NCBI RefSeq assembly: GCF_003130205.1
Contig: NZ_NRDF01000005.1
Span: forward strand, 1-64,000
Reading direction: 5' to 3'
From: Aggregatibacter actinomycetemcomitans
GTDB taxonomy: Bacteria > Pseudomonadota > Gammaproteobacteria > Enterobacterales > Pasteurellaceae
Length of the DNA stretch: 64,000 nucleotides
Part shown: piece by piece, positions 36,229 to 46,899 of the stretch
How the letters are laid out: the number at the start of each line of letters is the position of its first letter
Position numbering within the stretch: position 1 is the stretch's first letter
Notes under the pieces: generated by a model
Databases searched by the model: none
The model's input: only the letters and a program-made list of their open reading frames with translations
What the model was told of the DNA's origin: nothing
Position numbers and translations under genes: made by a program

Positions 36229-38796
36229 ATGATAAATCAATCTTCTCTGTTTAATTTATCTTGGCCACGTTATTTAAATTTATTGTTTTTAATCTTAAGT
36301 GCGGGATTTTTAGCCGGCGGTATCGTGACATTAATTGCCGCCAATTTAGATTATTTTTCCGATTTAGCCAAAATTTACAGCTTGCAACTAATTTTAGTTG
36401 CTTCGATTTTATTAGGGAGTTATTTCTTTTTGCGTGAAAGCCAAAAAGTCGCAAAAGAGAAATTAAAACTGCTTTCCACTACTTTCTTCTTTCTGAGCGC
36501 AGTGCTTATCGGCGCGGTGTTTGCCTTGGTAGGGCAGACCTATCAAACGGGTGCGAATGCATGGGAATTGTTTGCGCTGTGGTCGTTGTGCCAACTGCCG
36601 TTGTTATTGTTGCTGCCGAATATAGCTTCCGCGTTATTACTTATCGCCACGACCAATCTCACCTTGTATTTGTATTATGATGCTTGGTTTGATCATGATG
36701 TGGTGAATTATGTTGTCCTGTTAAATTTTATTTTCTTGTTGTTAAGTGAAATTTTTATTCGCCAATTACACGATCAAAATTGGCGCATTCTGCCTAAAAT
36801 TCTTACCTTTTTAGTGTTAAGTCATTTATTCGGCGTCCGTGTTATTACCGATAATTTACCTAACGATATTTACTCCGGTGTGTATTTTTTTCTTGTGTTT
36901 TTACAAGTAGTGATTCCATCGGGGATCGTGATTTATGTGTATAAAAAATGCAGATTTGATTTTGTTAATTTAATTACTGCAACTATCTGTTCTATCGTTG
37001 CTTTTGGTATTTTCCTGTTCTCCAATGTGAATTCCGGTGATTTTGCCGTATTGGCAGGTCTGTTGCTTTTTATTATTACGATCTTTGCCATTATGTTATT
37101 ACACAGTTGGTATAAGCAGCATTATCCACACCTTAAGAACATTTCTTGGGCATTGTCCATTTTATTAATTTTTGCCATTTTTATCGGTATTGTAACTGCA
37201 TTAATTTGGCTTTTTTTAACGTTAAATGTGTCTGAACCGAAAACCGGCTTGCTGATTCTAAGCGTTATTGTGCTGTTTATCGCTCTGGGGTTGCATTTTG
37301 GCAATCCTCACGCGGAAAGTCATATGTCGATTATCATCGGGATTTTCTTCTTTATGGGCTACAATCTGCTTGCCGGTTATTTCCTTGCCGATGTATTTGA
37401 CTCTTACGGTGAGCGCGCCTTGGCCTGTGATATACCGTTATTGTTTACTGCGATAATTTCTCTGCTTTATTTTTTACGCAAAGAGAGCTGGCTGAGAACT
37501 TTAACTCTCGTGATTGTTTTGGGCGTGTGGCATATTTATTTAACCGATTGTGCCATGGGTGATCTTAGCCGTGCCAATCACATCGAATACCGTTATGTGC
37601 CTTTGTATTTTGTCACGATGTTGGGCTGTGTTATTGCTTTCTTTGTGCAAAATATATATGGAGAAAACAGTAAAGTCAGAGTGCAGATCACTCCTGTTGC
37701 TTGGGCGTTTTTACTGTTCAGCATAGGCGGTTGGGCGCTTTCTACTGATAATTTCTTATCTCTGTTTGTAGCCTACGTTACCGAAACTGTGGATGCGCTA
37801 CCGGAAATTGATACTTTCAGCGGCTTCTTTACGATGATCACCGCCGGGTTTTATTCTCGCGCTGTGCTCAGATTAGGTTGGATAATTCCTTTCTTAGTTT
37901 GTTTTACGCCGTTGGTCATGTATTTCGCCATCAGCCGTTTTTTCAGTTTAAAAACTAGTGAAAAAATGTGCATTGCCGCGATCCTGGCGCTATTTACTTT
38001 CCTCTTTGTCGGTCAGCCTTCCGTATTATTTTTCGTTACGTTGTTGCTAATTGCCTACTTTGTGCAAAGCCGCACGTTGTTTTTTATCGGTGTTTTATCC
38101 TCAGTCGGTAACTTGGCAATTTACTATTATTTGTTATTTATCCCACTGCTTTACAAGGCATTTTTACTGCTGTTCTTTGCTTTGTTATTCTCTGCGGTTG
38201 CTATTTATTTACATGGAAAACATCCACTGCAAACACAAAGTGCGGTCAGTTTTTACAGCGTTTCTAAAGTGAAACCGATGGTTGCGCTCTGTACGGTGTT
38301 GCTGATTCTGATTCCGTTAAATTATAAAGTGTGGCAATTTGAAAGTGTGTTGATGACGGGTAAACCGGTGGTGTTAAAAATTGCGCCAGTTGATCCGCGT
38401 TCCATCATACAAGGCGATTATATGTCTCTCAGTTATGCTATTTTGACGGATATTCGTGCACAATTAAATACTTCCATGAATGATCAAGAAGCTGTCATTA
38501 GTGGACGAAAAACAAGCCCTAAACGGGTTTATGCGTTAGTACACCAGGATGAGCAGGGCGTCGCTACATTATGTCGTGTAGAGAATCGTATTCCGACGGA
38601 TTTCCACGATTGTGTGCCTGATATGTATTTGCCGGTCAATAATGTCGGTTGGTTTCCACAACTGCCAAGTCAGGAATATTTCTTTGCGGAAGGCAAAGGA
38701 CAACATTATGCACAAGCGGAATATGCCGAATATCGCTTTAAAGACGGCATCTTATTGCTTGCCCGTTTATTGGATAAGGACTTGAAAGGCTTGTAG
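36229..38796 (+). CDS. fused DUF2157/DUF4401/GDYXXLXY membrane protein
   Basis: An 855-residue protein with some 20 predicted membrane helices. The N-terminal third (LSAGFLAGGIVTLIAANLDYF, FALVGQTYQTGANAWELFALWS, in parts) is DUF2157-like. The middle is another multi-helix region like DUF4401. The C-terminal soluble part carries VDPRSIIQGDYMSLSY with the GDYXXLXY motif at residues 729-736. In many bacteria these parts are two adjacent genes; here they are one chain. Function is unknown. An uptake signal is embedded in the coding sequence near 38238-38248 (QSAVSF). The gene is monocistronic, with a hairpin downstream. Confidence 0.8.
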   Translation: MINQSSLFNLSWPRYLNLLFLILSAGFLAGGIVTLIAANLDYFSDLAKIYSLQLILVASILLGSYFFLRESQKVAKEKLKLLSTTFFFLSAVLIGAVFALVGQTYQTGANAWELFALWSLCQLPLLLLLPNIASALLLIATTNLTLYLYYDAWFDHDVVNYVVLLNFIFLLLSEIFIRQLHDQNWRILPKILTFLVLSHLFGVRVITDNLPNDIYSGVYFFLVFLQVVIPSGIVIYVYKKCRFDFVNLITATICSIVAFGIFLFSNVNSGDFAVLAGLLLFIITIFAIMLLHSWYKQHYPHLKNISWALSILLIFAIFIGIVTALIWLFLTLNVSEPKTGLLILSVIVLFIALGLHFGNPHAESHMSIIIGIFFFMGYNLLAGYFLADVFDSYGERALACDIPLLFTAIISLLYFLRKESWLRTLTLVIVLGVWHIYLTDCAMGDLSRANHIEYRYVPLYFVTMLGCVIAFFVQNIYGENSKVRVQITPVAWAFLLFSIGGWALSTDNFLSLFVAYVTETVDALPEIDTFSGFFTMITAGFYSRAVLRLGWIIPFLVCFTPLVMYFAISRFFSLKTSEKMCIAAILALFTFLFVGQPSVLFFVTLLLIAYFVQSRTLFFIGVLSSVGNLAIYYYLLFIPLLYKAFLLLFFALLFSAVAIYLHGKHPLQTQSAVSFYSVSKVKPMVALCTVLLILIPLNYKVWQFESVLMTGKPVVLKIAPVDPRSIIQGDYMSLSYAILTDIRAQLNTSMNDQEAVISGRKTSPKRVYALVHQDEQGVATLCRVENRIPTDFHDCVPDMYLPVNNVGWFPQLPSQEYFFAEGKGQHYAQAEYAEYRFKDGILLLARLLDKDLKGL

Positions 38797-38810
38797 AAAG
38801 GGCGTTCAAC

Positions 38811-38858
38811 AAAAAGTGCGGTGGATTTTTAAAATGTTTTTAAATCCACCACACTTTT
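38811..38858. terminator. inverted uptake-signal hairpin with one mutated arm
   Basis: AAAAAGTGCGGTGGATTT faces AAATCCACCACACTTTT between converging genes. The right arm has A in place of G in the uptake core (CCACAC for CCGCAC), so the hairpin survives with one mismatch while that uptake signal is lost. Confidence 0.72.
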
Positions 38859-38874
38859 CTCTTGCAAGAACGCG

Positions 38875-40190
<1,316 letters not shown>

Positions 40191-40398
40191 AAAGGTTATC
40201 CTTTTTTAAGTGATATGTCGTATGATAACAAAGGGTTATGTTTATTTTATCGTTCCATGAGTATCACTCATGTAAGAAGCTGATAATGGCTATAGTATAA
40301 TATCTCTTGTAATAAGAAATATAATTTTTATTGATAGGTATTTTAAGTTACTATATTTTTCCGCATACTACGTAGATTTATCAAAATGAGGTATAAAA

Positions 40399-42177
40399 AT
40401 GATGCGTTCACATTATTGCGGTGCGTTAAACCGTACCAATATTGGTCAAGACATAACCTTAAGCGGATGGGTTCATCGTCGCCGTGATTTAGGCGGTTTA
40501 ATTTTTATTGATCTGCGCGATCGAGAAGGCATCGTGCAAGTGTGTTTTGATCCGAAATATCAAGAAGCCTTAACCGCCGCAGCCGGTTTGCGTAACGAAT
40601 TTTGTATTCAGATTCAAGGCAAAGTCATTGCCCGCCCGGATAATCAAATCAACAAAAATATGGCGACCGGTGAAGTAGAAGTGTTGGCAAAAATGTTGAA
40701 AGTTTATAATGCCTCCGATGTGTTACCGCTTGACTTCAACCAAAATAATACCGAAGAACAGCGCTTAAAATACCGTTATTTGGATTTACGTCGCCCCGAA
40801 ATGGCGCAACGTTTGAAAACCCGCGCGAAAATCACCGGTTTTGTGCGCCGCTTTATGGACGACAACGGTTTCTTGGATATTGAAACGCCAATGCTAACCA
40901 AAGCCACTCCGGAAGGCGCGCGCGATTATCTCGTGCCAAGCCGTGTGCATAAAGGCAAATTCTACGCGCTTCCGCAATCACCGCAGCTTTTCAAACAGCT
41001 TCTGATGATGTCCGGTTTTGATCGTTATTATCAAATCGTGAAATGCTTCCGGGATGAAGATTTGCGCGCGGATCGCCAACCTGAATTCACGCAAATCGAT
41101 GTGGAAACCTCGTTCTTAACGGCGCCGGAAGTGCGTGAAATTATGGAGCGTATGGTGCACGGTTTGTGGCAACATATTTTAGGTGTGGATTTGGGCAAAT
41201 TCCTGGTGATGACCTGGCAGGAAGCGATGCGCCGTTTTGGTTCCGATAAACCGGATTTGCGTAATCCGTTAGAAATGGTGGACGTGGCTGATATTGTCAA
41301 AAACGTAGATTTCAAGGTATTCCAAGGTCCGGCAAATGATCCGAACGGCCGTGTCACCGTAATTCGTGTGCCGAACGGCAATGAAATCACCCGCAAACAA
41401 ATTGATGAATACACCCAATTCGTTGGCATCTACGGTGCAAAAGGCTTAGCGTGGTTAAAAGTAAATGATGTCAATGCTGGTCTTGAAGGCGTACAAAGCC
41501 CTATTGCGAAATTCTTAAATGAAGACGTACTCAAAGCCTTGTTTGAACGCGTAGGCGCGCAAACCGGCGATATTTTATTCTTCGGCGCCGACAAATGGCA
41601 AACCACTACAGATTCAATGGGCGCGTTACGTTTGAAATTAGGACGTGATCTCGGTTTAACCCGTTTAGACGAATGGCAACCGCTTTGGGTCATCGATTTC
41701 CCAATGTTTGAACGTGATGATGAAGGTAATTTGGCGGCAATGCACCATCCATTCACGTCACCAAAAGACTTCACGCCTGAACAATTAGAAGCGGATCCGA
41801 CAAGTGCGGTAGCTAACGCGTACGATATGGTCATCAATGGCTATGAAGTGGGTGGCGGTTCTGTGCGTATTTTCGATCCGAAAATGCAACAAACCGTATT
41901 CCGTATTCTTGGTATTGACGAAGAGCAACAACGCGAAAAATTCGGTTTCTTGTTAGATGCGTTAAAATTCGGTACACCACCGCACGCCGGTCTTGCATTC
42001 GGTTTAGATCGTTTAACCATGTTATTAACCGGCACCGAAAACATTCGTGATGTGATCGCCTTCCCGAAAACCACCGCCGCAGCGTGTTTAATGACGGAAG
42101 CGCCAAGTGTGGCAAATCCGCAGGCATTGTCGGAATTAAGCATTCAGGTAGTGAAGACCGACAAAACGGAGGCATGA
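40399..42177 (+). CDS. aspS: aspartyl-tRNA synthetase
   Basis: A 592-residue class II synthetase. The anticodon-binding OB fold begins [16 protein letters not shown], with [21 protein letters not shown] in parts. Class II motif 2 is [18 protein letters not shown], motif 3 is [12 protein letters not shown], and the bacterial GAD insertion lies between. An ATG at 40402 is equally possible and is what relatives use; AGGTATAAAA upstream fits either. It leads the aspS-nudB-yebC-ruvC neighbourhood, interrupted here by an Nramp-like gene. Confidence 0.96.
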   Translation: MMRSHYCGALNRTNIGQDITLSGWVHRRRDLGGLIFIDLRDREGIVQVCFDPKYQEALTAAAGLRNEFCIQIQGKVIARPDNQINKNMATGEVEVLAKMLKVYNASDVLPLDFNQNNTEEQRLKYRYLDLRRPEMAQRLKTRAKITGFVRRFMDDNGFLDIETPMLTKATPEGARDYLVPSRVHKGKFYALPQSPQLFKQLLMMSGFDRYYQIVKCFRDEDLRADRQPEFTQIDVETSFLTAPEVREIMERMVHGLWQHILGVDLGKFLVMTWQEAMRRFGSDKPDLRNPLEMVDVADIVKNVDFKVFQGPANDPNGRVTVIRVPNGNEITRKQIDEYTQFVGIYGAKGLAWLKVNDVNAGLEGVQSPIAKFLNEDVLKALFERVGAQTGDILFFGADKWQTTTDSMGALRLKLGRDLGLTRLDEWQPLWVIDFPMFERDDEGNLAAMHHPFTSPKDFTPEQLEADPTSAVANAYDMVINGYEVGGGSVRIFDPKMQQTVFRILGIDEEQQREKFGFLLDALKFGTPPHAGLAFGLDRLTMLLTGTENIRDVIAFPKTTAAACLMTEAPSVANPQALSELSIQVVKTDKTEA

Positions 42178-42300
42178 TTTAATATAGAACAAACTTATCG
42201 AGAAATGTTACTACACCCTGCATAAATCGGTAAATTTGTTTATATCACGCTTCTGCTGATTGGTTTTTTGTCAAGAATGTGGGGCGGCTGGCATACATAA
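42178..42300 (+). pseudogene. relic of a small membrane-protein gene after aspS
   Basis: Directly after aspS the same frame reads FNIEQTYREMLLHPA, a stop, then IGKFVYITLLLIGFLSRMWG and GWHT before TAA. The continuity across a single TAA and the hydrophobic helix suggest a broken short membrane protein. A GGAGG site with ATG (42174) overlaps the aspS stop but is out of frame by two bases. No family recognised; low to moderate confidence. Confidence 0.4.
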
Positions 42301-42344
42301 AAGTGCGGTAAAAAACATCGGCGTTTTTGACCGCACTTTTTTTA
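42298..42344. terminator. inverted uptake-signal hairpin, end of aspS transcript
   Basis: AAAAGTGCGGT and ACCGCACTTTTTTT surround an AT-rich loop; a T-run follows. The remaining 42345-42562 is AT-rich and holds no gene, presumably the promoter of the next gene. Confidence 0.78.
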
Positions 42345-42562
42345 TCAGAAAAATTTTATTCTCTGAAATAAATTGATTTTTTGGTGTTATTACCGGTTAT
42401 TTATTTTTTATCTTAATATTATTTCCTGAAATTATTAAATAATCAGAGTTTTATTCTGCTATTTTCTCTGTGGTAGAATTTTATTTTCTTTACTCAATTG
42501 TTAAATTCTATTATAAATGGTTTCCCTAGCATTTTTATGGTCAATTTATAAGAGAATATTTT

Positions 42563-43831
42563 ATGAGTGAAGTTTCAAATCCGGTAGAAAAATCCACTTG
42601 GGCGAGTAAATTTTCTGCCTTAGGTCCGGGCATTGTCATGGCGTCAGCTGCTGTTGGTGGATCCCATATTATCGCTTCAACCCAAGCCGGTGCAATTTAC
42701 GGTTGGGAGTTGGTGAGCATTGTTATCCTGGCTAATTTATTCAAATATCCTTTTTTCAGATTTGGTGTGCAATATACCTTGGATACAGGTAATACCTTGT
42801 TGGAAGGGTATCGCCAAAAAGGGCGTTTCTATTTATGGTTATTTCTTATTTTAAATGTCTTTGCAACAGTCGTTAATACGGCAGCAGTGGGGTTATTAAC
42901 TGCTGCGATCCTGATATTTATTACACCAATCCCTTTGCCAATGTCGGTATTAAGTTCATTAGTTATTGTTGTTACAACAGGAATTCTATTGTTAGGTAAA
43001 TACCGTCTTTTAGACAGATTATCCAAAATCATCATGATTGCCTTGACCATCACGACGGTGAGTGCAGTAGTGATTGCCATCATGCGTAACGGCATGCAAG
43101 GCGTGGCACCGGCGGATTTTGTTGCACCTTCGCCATGGGAATTGAGCAAATTGGCATTCTTAGTCGCACTCATGGGCTGGATGCCGGCGCCGATTGAAAT
43201 CTCAGCGATTAATTCCATGTGGGTGGTGGCTAAACGTCGTTTGACCAAGGTGTCTTATCAGGACGGTTTGTTTGACTTTAACGTGGGGTATATCGGCACG
43301 GCGATTTTAGCGGTGGTGTTCCTGGCACTAGGCGCCTTAGTGCAATTTGGCTCGCCTGAAACCGTTGAAATGGTTGGTGGAAAATATATTGCACAACTTA
43401 TTAATATGTATGCAAGCACCATCGGTGAATGGGCGCGTTTACTGATCGCAGTGATTGCCTTTATGTGCATGTTCGGCACAACTATCACCGTTATTGACGG
43501 CTATTCCCGCACTAACGTGGAATCTTTGCGTTTATTGCTCGGTAAACATGAGAGTTCGGTCAGAACCTTAAATATTTCTATGGTTTTGGCGGCATTATCG
43601 GGTTTGGCGATTATTTTCTGTTTTAATAATGCGGTGGGCCCGATGCTCAAATTCGCAATGATCGCCTCATTTGTTTCTGCCCCGGTTTTTGCCTGGCTAA
43701 ATTTATCCTTAACCAAGAAATCTAAGCACAGCGTGAAAGGCGGGTTATTGTGGTTGTCTTTTATTGGATTATTCTATTTAACCGCATTCGCTGCGTTATT
43801 TATCGCTCAACAAGCAGGCCGGCTAAGTTAA
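42563..43831 (+). CDS. Nramp-related transporter lacking canonical metal-binding motifs
   Basis: A 422-residue protein with about 11 membrane helices. It aligns with Nramp proteins: GPGIVMASAAVGGSHIIAST, then QAGAIYGWEL, in helix 1 and MGWMPAPIEISAIN in helix 6. The canonical metal-binding DPGN is replaced by GGSH at the same spacing, and the helix-6 MPH reads MPA. Classical Mn/Fe transport is therefore doubtful; the substrate is unknown. It lies between aspS and nudB, which are adjacent in E. coli, so it has been inserted or retained uniquely here. A very strong uptake-signal terminator follows. Confidence 0.75.
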   Translation: MSEVSNPVEKSTWASKFSALGPGIVMASAAVGGSHIIASTQAGAIYGWELVSIVILANLFKYPFFRFGVQYTLDTGNTLLEGYRQKGRFYLWLFLILNVFATVVNTAAVGLLTAAILIFITPIPLPMSVLSSLVIVVTTGILLLGKYRLLDRLSKIIMIALTITTVSAVVIAIMRNGMQGVAPADFVAPSPWELSKLAFLVALMGWMPAPIEISAINSMWVVAKRRLTKVSYQDGLFDFNVGYIGTAILAVVFLALGALVQFGSPETVEMVGGKYIAQLINMYASTIGEWARLLIAVIAFMCMFGTTITVIDGYSRTNVESLRLLLGKHESSVRTLNISMVLAALSGLAIIFCFNNAVGPMLKFAMIASFVSAPVFAWLNLSLTKKSKHSVKGGLLWLSFIGLFYLTAFAALFIAQQAGRLS

Positions 43832-43847
43832 AAAACAACGTAGAAGA

Positions 43848-43886
43848 TTACCGCACTTTATTACCGTAAAGTGCGGTAATTTTTTT
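43848..43886 (+). terminator. uptake-signal terminator of the Nramp-related gene
   Basis: TTACCGCACTTTA (43848-43860) pairs perfectly with TAAAGTGCGGTAA (43867-43879) around a 6-nt loop and runs into TTTTTTT: an intrinsic terminator built from two uptake signals. Confidence 0.92.
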
Positions 43887-43936
43887 GAAAGTTTTTTAAA
43901 GACAAGGTATTATGCCATTCATTTCCAATAACACGA

Positions 43937-44383
43937 ATGACCACATTGAAATACAAAAGTAATGAGTCGGTCCTGGTTGTGATCTCCGCCCGAAATAGTG
44001 GCAGGGTGTTAATGCTGCAACGCTGTGATGATCCTGATTTCTGGCAGTCTGTAACGGGATCTCTGGAAGAAAATGAAACGCCGCGACAAGCGGCAATTCG
44101 TGAGTTATGGGAAGAAATCAGGTTAAAAACACCGTCAAAAACCACCGCACTTTTTGATTGCAACGAAAGCATAGCGTTTGAAATTTTCCCGCATTTCCGC
44201 TATAAATACGCACCGCATATCACCCATTGTCGGGAACATTGGTTTTTATTGGCGGTCGAGCAGGAATTCACCCCTAAATTAACAGAACATTTAGCGTTTC
44301 AATGGATACCTGGCGAACAAGCTGCTGAAATGACAAAGTCGCCGAATAATGCGGAGGCGATAAAAAAATATTTATTGAAATAA
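43937..44383 (+). CDS. nudB: dihydroneopterin triphosphate diphosphatase
   Basis: A 148-residue Nudix hydrolase that removes diphosphate from dihydroneopterin triphosphate in folate synthesis. The Nudix box is GSLEENETPRQAAIRELWEEI (read in two parts), preceded by LQRCDDPDFWQSVTG, which is characteristic of NudB. It lies 33 nt upstream of yebC, as in other gamma-proteobacteria. Confidence 0.9.
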   Translation: MTTLKYKSNESVLVVISARNSGRVLMLQRCDDPDFWQSVTGSLEENETPRQAAIRELWEEIRLKTPSKTTALFDCNESIAFEIFPHFRYKYAPHITHCREHWFLLAVEQEFTPKLTEHLAFQWIPGEQAAEMTKSPNNAEAIKKYLLK

Positions 44384-44416
44384 ACCGAATTTAAATAAAT
44401 TGAGAAGGAAAACAAA

Positions 44417-45157
44417 ATGGCAGGCCATAGTAAGTGGGCAAATATTAAACACCGTAAAGCGGCACAAGATGCACAGCGCGGGAAAATTTTTACTAAATTA
44501 ATTCGTGAATTGGTGACTGCTGCTAAAATCAGTGGTGGTGACGTTGGTTCTAACCCGCGTCTGCGTGCGGCGGTAGATAAAGCATTGAGCAATAATATGA
44601 CCCGCGATACCATTAACCGTGCAATTGAGCGCGGTATCGGCGGTGGTGATGATACCAACATGGAAACCCGCGTGTATGAAGGTTACGGCCCGGGCGGCAC
44701 GGCGGTGATGGTGGAATGTTTAAGTGATAACGCCAATCGCACCATTTCCCAAGTGCGCCCAAGTTTTACTAAATGTGGCGGTAATTTAGGCACCGAGGGT
44801 TCCGTGGGCTATTTGTTTAGCAAAAAAGGCTTGATTTTAGTGAATCAGGCGGATGAAGACGCTTTGATGGAAGCGGCAATTGAAGGCGGCGCAGACGATG
44901 TTCAGCCACAAGAAGACGGTTCCTTCGAAATTTATACCGCTTGGGAAGATTTGGGTTCTGTACGTGATGCCATTGAAGCGGCAGGGTTTAACGTTGAAAA
45001 CGCGGAAGTGACAATGATTCCTTCCACTACAGTAGACTTGGATGCAGAAACTGCGCCGAAGCTACTACGTTTAATCGATATGTTAGAAGACTGTGATGAT
45101 GTACAAAATGTATATCATAACGGTGAAATTAGCGATGAAATCGCAGCAATGCTATAA
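44417..45157 (+). CDS. yebC: YebC/PmpR family protein
   Basis: A 246-residue YebC-family protein (TACO1 homologue), beginning [22 protein letters not shown]. Members have been described as transcriptional regulators and, more recently, as helpers of translation through proline stretches; which applies here is not known. The gene is in the conserved nudB-yebC-ruvC order, with a lipoprotein gene added downstream. Confidence 0.94.
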   Translation: MAGHSKWANIKHRKAAQDAQRGKIFTKLIRELVTAAKISGGDVGSNPRLRAAVDKALSNNMTRDTINRAIERGIGGGDDTNMETRVYEGYGPGGTAVMVECLSDNANRTISQVRPSFTKCGGNLGTEGSVGYLFSKKGLILVNQADEDALMEAAIEGGADDVQPQEDGSFEIYTAWEDLGSVRDAIEAAGFNVENAEVTMIPSTTVDLDAETAPKLLRLIDMLEDCDDVQNVYHNGEISDEIAAML

Positions 45158-45168
45158 GGAGCATATAT

Positions 45169-45579
45169 ATGAAATTAGTAAAAACATTATCTGCTGTTGC
45201 AGTCATTGCGGTACTGTCCGCGTGTTCTGCTTCTAAGAAAGAACCACAACCGGTTAAATCGGAGAAAACGGTGGTTTATTCTTGTAACAAGAGAGCCGTT
45301 ACTGTGACTTACCAATTTGAAAACCAAGAAGCCACTGAAGCGAAAGTTGTTATGCGTAAAAAAGTGATTGCGGAATCTCTTCCGGTGAGTAACGTGGATA
45401 AAGATTTCCCTTCATTTATTTCCGATAAATACATCTGGAGCGTTGACAGCGGGTTTTCATTAAATACCGCGACAGCAACCGATGGCGTAATGTTGACCCA
45501 ACGCGGTAAAAAAGTGGATAGAATCTTGGCTAAAAATTGTAAAGTCAATGCAAAAGCCACAGCAAGAGCTAACCAATAG
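45169..45579 (+). CDS. small lipoprotein, possibly lysozyme-inhibitor-like
   Basis: A 136-residue secreted lipoprotein. The signal peptide MKLVKTLSAVAVIAVLSAC ends in the lipobox LSAC, with Ser following the Cys, so outer-membrane sorting is likely. The mature part contains VVYSCNKRAVTVTYQFE and a late Cys (LAKNCKV), which recalls the MliC/PliC lysozyme-inhibitor fold (YxC..., closing Cys). That resemblance is weak. It lies 11 nt after yebC and is followed by a terminator, so it is the end of the nudB-yebC transcript. Confidence 0.7.
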   Translation: MKLVKTLSAVAVIAVLSACSASKKEPQPVKSEKTVVYSCNKRAVTVTYQFENQEATEAKVVMRKKVIAESLPVSNVDKDFPSFISDKYIWSVDSGFSLNTATATDGVMLTQRGKKVDRILAKNCKVNAKATARANQ

Positions 45580-45594
45580 TTTTTAATTTGAGGT

Positions 45595-45628
45595 AAAACG
45601 GGTAGAGGATTTCTACCCGTTTGTTTAT
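45595..45628 (+). terminator. terminator between the lipoprotein gene and ruvC
   Basis: AAACGGGTAGA (45597-45607) pairs with TCTACCCGTTT (45612-45622), followed by GTTTAT, only 7 nt before ruvC. Confidence 0.8.
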
Positions 45629-45634
45629 GAGCGA

Positions 45635-46207
45635 ATGAGCATTATTTTAGGCATTGACCCCGGTTCCCGTGTCACCGGTTATGGTGTAATTCGGCAAAAC
45701 GGACGGCATTTGGAATATCTTGGTAGCGGCGCAATTCGTACCCGGGTGGAAGATTTGCCAACTCGCTTAAAGCGTATTTATGCCGGCGTAACGGAAATTA
45801 TCACGCAATTTCAGCCCGATATGTTTGCCATTGAGCAAGTTTTTATGGCGAAAAATGCCGATTCTGCATTAAAACTGGGACAAGCCCGTGGTACGGCAAT
45901 TGTGGCGGCAGTGAATCATAATTTGCCGGTATTTGAATATGCGGCACGCTTAATCAAGCAAACGGTGGTTGGTGTTGGTTCTGCGGATAAAATTCAAGTG
46001 CAGGAGATGGTCACCCGCATTCTTAAACTTTCCGATAAACCGCAAGCCGATGCGGCAGATGCCTTGGCGATCGCCATTACGCATGCCCATTCCATACAAC
46101 ACTCTTTCCATGTGGCAAGTTCGGCAAGCCAAAACGAAACGCAGGAAAAACTGACCGCACTTTTACGTACTCGATACAGCCGGGGGCGCTTCCGTTTAAA
46201 AATTTAA
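45635..46207 (+). CDS. ruvC: Holliday junction resolvase RuvC
   Basis: A 190-residue endonuclease that cuts four-way junctions. It starts [17 protein letters not shown] with catalytic Asp7; the other acidic residues are in [10 protein letters not shown] and [18 protein letters not shown]. The C terminus overlaps an uptake signal (TDRTF-like codons near 46153) and ends RGRFRLKI. A terminator-like hairpin sits right at the stop, separating it in part from ruvAB. Confidence 0.95.
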   Translation: MSIILGIDPGSRVTGYGVIRQNGRHLEYLGSGAIRTRVEDLPTRLKRIYAGVTEIITQFQPDMFAIEQVFMAKNADSALKLGQARGTAIVAAVNHNLPVFEYAARLIKQTVVGVGSADKIQVQEMVTRILKLSDKPQADAADALAIAITHAHSIQHSFHVASSASQNETQEKLTALLRTRYSRGRFRLKI

Positions 46208-46232
46208 CTGGATAAATATCCAGTTTTATTTT
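46206..46232 (+). terminator. terminator-like hairpin between ruvC and ruvA
   Basis: AACTGGATA (46206-46214) pairs with TATCCAGTT (46217-46225), followed by TTATTTTAT. It begins inside the ruvC stop codon. Confidence 0.72.
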
Positions 46233-46270
46233 ATGCTACGCACAATTTTTTACTCATCACTAGGATTCTT

Positions 46271-46885
46271 ATGATTGGTCATCTCACCGGTATTTTAATG
46301 GAAAAACAGCCGCCGGAAATTTTGTTGGATGTGCAAGGTATAGGCTATGAATTATTGCTGCCGATGACAAGTTTTTATAATTTGCCAGAAGTAGGCAAAC
46401 AAACCAGTTTATTTACCCATCTGGTGGTGCGTGAGGATGCCCATTTGTTGTTTGGATTTGCCCAAAAAGCCGACCGCACTTTATTCCGCGAGCTGATAAA
46501 AACCAATGGCGTCGGACCCAAATTGGCATTGGCGATTTTGTCCGCTATGTCGGTAGATGAATTTGCTTATGCTATTGAACGTGAGGAACTCTCCCGTTTA
46601 GTGAAAATTCCCGGCATCGGCAAGAAGACCGCCGAACGGTTATTGGTGGAATTAAAAGGCAAATTTAAAGAAGTGAAAACAAACAACTTCTTCGTACAGG
46701 CGGATCATTTACCTCGTTTTAGTACGGAAATATCGGCGACGGTTGAACCTTCCAACGAAGCGGTGGCGGCGCTCGTGGCATTAGGTTATAAACCGTTAGA
46801 TGCAGAAAAAATGGTGAAGAAAGTTTCTAAGCCTGAACTTTCCAGCGAACAGCTCATTCGTGAAGCCCTGAAAGCGGCATTATAA
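46271..46885 (+). CDS. ruvA: Holliday junction branch migration protein RuvA
   Basis: A 204-residue junction-binding protein. Domain I ([28 protein letters not shown], in parts) is an OB fold, domain II holds two helix-hairpin-helix motifs ([32 protein letters not shown]), and domain III ([21 protein letters not shown]) contacts RuvB. It is followed by ruvB after 14 nt. Confidence 0.96.
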   Translation: MIGHLTGILMEKQPPEILLDVQGIGYELLLPMTSFYNLPEVGKQTSLFTHLVVREDAHLLFGFAQKADRTLFRELIKTNGVGPKLALAILSAMSVDEFAYAIEREELSRLVKIPGIGKKTAERLLVELKGKFKEVKTNNFFVQADHLPRFSTEISATVEPSNEAVAALVALGYKPLDAEKMVKKVSKPELSSEQLIREALKAAL

Positions 46886-46899
46886 TTCGGATAATGAAA

